From NCBI GenBank assembly GCA_002691835.1, contig NZJA01000089.1, forward strand, positions 1-9,184: a stretch of DNA of 9,184 nt, given 5' to 3'. Position numbers and translations under genes: made by a program. The notes beneath the pieces were generated by a model, which ran no database searches, had not been told where the DNA came from, and was given only the letters and a program-made list of their open reading frames with translations. This DNA is from Planctomycetota bacterium. GTDB taxonomy: Bacteria; Planctomycetota; UBA8108; UBA1146. Shown piece after piece: positions 6,098-9,184 of this stretch (positions within the stretch are counted from its first letter, which is position 1; each line of letters starts with the position of its first letter).

Positions 6098-6266
6098 CGC
6101 TGACATCCTTCCGGTTATATCCAGTCAACTCAGGAGGCAGGATTGATCCTGCAAAATGCCTGCTGGGGATTCCCCCCTCAGGTTTGTTCATGACCCGATA
6201 GTCCCCTCCCGGGAACAAGATTCGGAATCCTGACAGGAATAAGGATACAAGGATGAAGCTTCCGGG
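6098..6266. other. Intergenic region with small inverted repeats
   Basis: This lies between the protease stop and the start of the LolA-like gene, both on the minus strand. It contains GCAGGAT-TG-ATCCTGC (6137-6152, perfect 7-bp arms) and a GGGGATTCCCC-type palindrome near 6165-6176. Two overlapping short palindromes (GATTCGGAATC, TCCTGACAGGA) lie at about 6220-6240. None is followed by a convincing U-tract. No promoter of confidence was seen; the repeats could be operators or processing stems for the downstream gene. Confidence 0.35.
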
Positions 6267-7472
6267 TCAAAATGACCCAGAATCCTTGCCCACTTCGCCC
6301 ATATCGACACCAGAAGCGGATACTGGGGTCCCAGTAGATGTTCCCAAAAGATGGGAAAACCCTTCTCTTCGCAACCAGGACCTGACATGCGCCAAAGGCA
6401 CAAACAGGCCCATATGGGGCACCACCATTGGGGCTCTTTTGCCGTAGGTGTAGATCATGCTGCTGATTCCGACCAATTGACCGTTATCAGAAAGGAAGAT
6501 CCCTCCCCCTGAATTTCCAAAAAAGGTCGGTGCACTCACCATCCAATAAACTTCGTCGCCGACCTTTTTGTACTGAGAAGAGATTTCACCCCGTGTCGGA
6601 ATCGGCTGATTTCCAAGAGGACAGCCGACGGCATAAACCGAATCAAAGACCGATAGCTTGGAGCAAACATTTTCAGAAGCCACATCGGCCAAATAAGGCC
6701 AAGGCTGATGACGCTCGATCCGCAAGAGCGAAAGATCCGCTTCGGGATAAGCGATCACTTCCAGTCCCTGATAAGTCTCTTCAGAGACTCTGCCCAGTTC
6801 AGGATCAAAGAAATGAACATCGACGATGGTGCTATCGAAATTACTGAAGTCTCGAACTTCTTCAACGACATGATAGGCCGTCACCACCCAGGTGTACCAA
6901 AGATTCGCGGCAGCGGGTTCATTGAAAACCACCACTCCACTGCCAACAGTGCCATTCCCCTTCATCTGAACGATCGGGTAAATCATCTGCTCGACCTTGC
7001 TCCTCGACTCACTCAGAGTCGCTACGAGGGTCGAGCGAGAAGACATCGAATCAGGAGTTTCAGCATCGGCATTGCTGCTGGAGACTAACATTCCCTGCAC
7101 TTTATCTTCAAAATCCTGATGAGAGGCTTGCCATTCCTGTCTGAGTTTGCGAGTGAGGGTTGCACTTCGATTGTCCAGTTCCCGAAGAATACGGCTACGT
7201 TCCTCGGCGCGCTCATCGAATGGCATGGAAACAGGACCTGTCACGGATGACTTGATCGATTTTTCACTTTGGGAAATCCCCGGGAGACTGACGGTCGACT
7301 CATCGTTGCCGACCCCCATTTCCCAGCCTGCAGAAACTGGAAAGGTGTCGGCAACCGCCCGATTCGCAAGACTGCGGCTTTCCACATCTTGCCAAAGGCC
7401 GGTCAAACCCAGAGTTAACAGAACTGTAGAAAAGACCAGTGGCCAGGGACTGGAGTTTATTTTGTCAGTCAT
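6267..7472 (-). CDS. Membrane-anchored trypsin-like (S1 family) serine protease
   Basis: The 401-residue product has an N-terminal hydrophobic segment (about 10-27, WPLVFSTVLLTLGLTGLW), a signal anchor or signal peptide. A Ser-rich linker is followed by a charged, probably coiled-coil helix (about 86-126, ERAEERSRILRELDNR...). The protease domain spans about 160-370. The catalytic triad is readable: His201 in WVVTAYHVV, Asp246 in ADLSLLRI and Ser321 in GNSGGGIF, with the oxyanion-forming GNSGG intact and the GSGVVV start strand at 177-182. Cys270 and Cys284 could form a disulphide. No PDZ domain follows, so it is not a full HtrA/DegP; the C-terminus is a short Ser/Gly tail. ATG 7472 is preferred over TTG 7499, with a modest GGGG-type site upstream. 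It acts outside the cytoplasm; the substrate is unknown. The leuS-like gene upstream on the same strand is 166 bases away and not obviously co-transcribed. Confidence 0.88.
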   Translation of the reverse strand: MTDKINSSPWPLVFSTVLLTLGLTGLWQDVESRSLANRAVADTFPVSAGWEMGVGNDESTVSLPGISQSEKSIKSSVTGPVSMPFDERAEERSRILRELDNRSATLTRKLRQEWQASHQDFEDKVQGMLVSSSNADAETPDSMSSRSTLVATLSESRSKVEQMIYPIVQMKGNGTVGSGVVVFNEPAAANLWYTWVVTAYHVVEEVRDFSNFDSTIVDVHFFDPELGRVSEETYQGLEVIAYPEADLSLLRIERHQPWPYLADVASENVCSKLSVFDSVYAVGCPLGNQPIPTRGEISSQYKKVGDEVYWMVSAPTFFGNSGGGIFLSDNGQLVGISSMIYTYGKRAPMVVPHMGLFVPLAHVRSWLRREGFSHLLGTSTGTPVSASGVDMGEVGKDSGSF

Positions 7473-7550
7473 CGATTTCCCCGTTTCCGCATGGATCAAC
7501 GCCGGAGAGAACAGATTCTGCTTCCGGGTGACCCCACAGAGGAGATTACG

Positions 7551-7628
7551 ATGTATTTACAAAGACTGGCAAAACAGGCGTTATCGGAAGCCGCATTTCC
7601 CCCTCAAAGAGGCGAAAATTGCGCCTAA
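7551..7628 (+). CDS. Possible 25-residue small ORF in the protease/leuS-like gap
   Basis: Between two minus-strand genes, the plus strand has GAGGAG seven bases before ATG 7551 and an ORF of 25 residues ending TAA 7626-7628. The product begins MYLQRLAKQALSEAA, an amphipathic helix, then FPPQRGENCA. The start, ribosome-binding site and stop fit neatly inside the 166-base gap, but no promoter is evident and the length is within chance expectation. It could equally be nothing more than the leader of the protease gene read on the wrong strand. Confidence 0.2.
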   Translation: MYLQRLAKQALSEAAFPPQRGENCA

Positions 7629-7638
7629 TTCCTCATCC

Positions 7639-9183
7639 TCAGGCTTTAGGGTCGAAAAAGGGCTCCTCGTTCGAAGCGACGTCGTCTTTAGATTCACCCG
7701 TCTCCCCCTCTGCAGAAGCAAAGACGAGCTTCAGCAGTCGGTCAGGAACATGAATCACCCGGTCTGCCGATCTGCCCCCAGTCCGATTCCTCACAGAAGA
7801 GAGCTCCAGCGCCTGATCGATCACCTGATTCTTCGTGGCTTCCAGCTCGACCGTCATTCGGTCGACGAGAGAATCGTTGACGAAAACAGCCAATTCGACC
7901 TCGGTGGGCTGCAGCAATTCATCACTGTGCTCTGGCCATGCCTCTGCAGTCAACTCGCCCGATTCTCCCAACTGATCCCAAAGTTCGTGCGCCATATGCG
8001 GAGCAAAAGGAGCCAAAAGGATCGTGAAAGTTTTGAGAGTTTGCTTGTCGACTTCTTCCGGAGAAAACTCATCGCTCCGAAGAAGTTTGACGAACTCCAT
8101 AAACGCACTCACCGCCTTATTCAGACGATAGGTTCGGATTGCCCGACTCACTCGGCGAATCAGACGATGCTTGGCGACCAATACGTTACGACTGACAAAC
8201 TTTCCCTGACCGATTCGACCGCGAATCGCTTCATGGGTTCTCTGTAAAAACCGAGCACACCCCTTCAAGCCTTCATCACTCCATTCGGCGTGATCCTGCG
8301 GTGGGCCCATAAACAACAGGTGTAACCTGAGAGCGTCAGCACCATACCGATCCAGATACTCACTGGCGATCACTCGGGGACCCCGACGGGAAACTTCTTC
8401 TTCGGAACCCAGTTCCGATTCCTGTGAACGAATACGTCCTTGATTAAAGAGCCTTCGGTAAGGTTCCTGTCGAGGAGTCACTCCGATGTCAGCAAGGAAG
8501 TGGCTGACAAAGCGCACGTACATCAGGTGAAGCTCGGCATGTTCGATCCCCCCGACACAGAGGTTTGCAGGAGTCCAACGCTGCAGGTGATTCGGCTGGG
8601 CAATCGCATTCGCATAACCCGGATCCAGGCAACGCAGATGCCCCCAGCAGGAACCGATCCAATCGGGCATGGTATCAACGCAACGACGAGCAGGCTTTTT
8701 ACAAGCGGGACAGTCGACTGCGATCCACTCATCAAAGCCGGACAACGGGTTCTCACCGTCGTTCACGTCTTTCAGTTGGTCCACTTCCGGCAACTTGACC
8801 GGGAGCTGGTCTTCTGGAACTGCTACAGAACCACAATCTTCACACTCCACCATGGGGATCGGAACTCCCCAGAAGCGTTGACGGTCAAAAACCCAGTCAT
8901 GCAGCTTGTAATCGATATAGGGCTCAGTAAGTCCCCTCGATTCAAGAGTCCCCGATAATCCTTTTTTCTCATGGGATCCATCGCCGCCTTGACGGCGACG
9001 ACTGGGGCGTCTGCGTCGACGTCCCGAAGCAGACCCTGATCCCGTCAGCGGGATTCCGAGAGCGTGAGCGAATTCCCGATGGGCTTCATTTTCTTCGGGC
9101 ATACCGAGTATCGCGCCAAAACGAATTTTAGGCATGACGTAACTGCTGACCCAAATGGGAATCGGATTTAAAGTTGCAGGGTT
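7639..9183 (-). CDS. Leucyl-tRNA synthetase homologue, C-terminal ~514 residues, with degenerate catalytic and editing motifs
   Basis: The frame is open through the right edge (the segment before Met 9135 reads LNPIPIWVSSYV, matching LeuRS), so the Rossmann N-terminus with the HIGH motif is outside. Numbering from the edge: end of the CP1 editing domain (17-46), an Arg-rich insert (54-65), catalytic core YKLHDWVFDRQRFWGVPIP (92-110), zinc cysteines CEDC and CPAC, DTMPDWIGSCW (170-180), CVGGIEHAELHL (209-220), then the KMSKS-loop position (262-266). The anticodon-binding helices (WSDEGLKGCARFLQRTH, LLAPFAPHMAHELW) follow, then a C-terminal domain (VFVNDSLVDRM, VIHVPDRLLKLVF) and an acidic tail. 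KMSKS is replaced by EEVSR, and the editing GTGA...HDxRD motif by FGA...ENEAHRE. Charging activity is therefore doubtful; a paralogue with a regulatory or tRNA-binding role is likely. Homology is certain, the function is not, so I assign no gene symbol. Confidence 0.9.
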   Translation of the reverse strand, partial: NPATLNPIPIWVSSYVMPKIRFGAILGMPEENEAHREFAHALGIPLTGSGSASGRRRRRPSRRRQGGDGSHEKKGLSGTLESRGLTEPYIDYKLHDWVFDRQRFWGVPIPMVECEDCGSVAVPEDQLPVKLPEVDQLKDVNDGENPLSGFDEWIAVDCPACKKPARRCVDTMPDWIGSCWGHLRCLDPGYANAIAQPNHLQRWTPANLCVGGIEHAELHLMYVRFVSHFLADIGVTPRQEPYRRLFNQGRIRSQESELGSEEEVSRRGPRVIASEYLDRYGADALRLHLLFMGPPQDHAEWSDEGLKGCARFLQRTHEAIRGRIGQGKFVSRNVLVAKHRLIRRVSRAIRTYRLNKAVSAFMEFVKLLRSDEFSPEEVDKQTLKTFTILLAPFAPHMAHELWDQLGESGELTAEAWPEHSDELLQPTEVELAVFVNDSLVDRMTVELEATKNQVIDQALELSSVRNRTGGRSADRVIHVPDRLLKLVFASAEGETGESKDDVASNEEPFFDPKA

Positions 9184-9184
9184 A

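Noticed and set aside
5402..6103. 233-residue plus-strand frame opposite the LolA-like gene
   Set aside because: The minus strand has a signal peptide, repeats and a placed ribosome-binding site; the plus frame has none of these.
6107..6190. Sigma-70 promoter for the LolA-like gene (TTGACT next to TATAAC)
   Set aside because: The two boxes are only a few bases apart, and no other pair with 16-18 base spacing was found.
6264..6278. GGGTCA-AAA-TGACCC hairpin at the protease stop codon as a terminator
   Set aside because: Only a 6-bp stem, it includes the stop codon itself, and no U-tract follows on the minus strand.
7147..8247. Long plus-strand open frame opposite the protease and leuS-like genes
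   Set aside because: It runs antisense to two genes with recognisable motifs, has no ribosome-binding site at its start and a composition rich in Arg/Ser typical of shadow frames.

Overview
The window looks like a chromosomal segment of a planctomycete-like bacterium. The lineage call rests on protein style, not on a marker gene. The first gene ends in a cohesin-like domain plus two dockerin/EF-hand repeats with a cysteine-bearing tail, a cell-surface architecture common in Planctomycetota. The window also holds a LolA-like exported protein with a Pro/Lys-rich tail, a membrane-anchored trypsin-like protease, and generally divergent housekeeping genes. No mobile element, CRISPR array, tRNA or rRNA was seen.

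Layout. (1) Positions 2-1060 (+) hold the 3' end of a large surface or exported protein. It meets dprA (1045-2022, -) tail to tail with a 16-bp overlap. (2) A divergent intergenic region (2023-2306) carries a near-consensus sigma-54 promoter (2216-2231, +). (3) Downstream on the + strand lies an apparent operon: a small zinc-ribbon gene that looks frameshifted (2307-2593), a Spy/CpxP/ZraP-like LTXXQ protein (2682-3095), a lipoprotein (3131-3781) and rlmN (3778-4872). The lipoprotein is joined to its upstream neighbour by a 26-bp tandem duplication and to rlmN by an ATGA start/stop overlap. (4) A perfect 15-bp hairpin with flanking A- and T-rich tracts (4900-4943) probably terminates transcription from both sides. 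(5) Three minus-strand genes follow: the LolA-like exported protein (4961-6097), a signal-anchored S1-family serine protease (6267-7472), and the C-terminal ~514 residues of a leucyl-tRNA synthetase homologue (7639-9183) running off the right edge.

Two points deserve most attention. First, the LeuRS homologue keeps the fold landmarks (DWxFxRQRxWG, zinc cysteines, DTMPxW, VGGxEHAxLHL, anticodon-binding and C-terminal domains). However, its KMSKS loop reads EEVSR, its CP1 editing motif has lost the expected Thr and Asp residues, and the segment between them is shortened and Arg-rich. It therefore looks like a pseudo-synthetase paralogue rather than the housekeeping LeuRS. Second, a sigma-54 promoter appears to drive a zinc-ribbon/LTXXQ/lipoprotein/rlmN operon. 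This recalls the sigma-54-dependent expression of the LTXXQ protein ZraP in enterobacteria, but here it is linked to an RNA methyltransferase gene.
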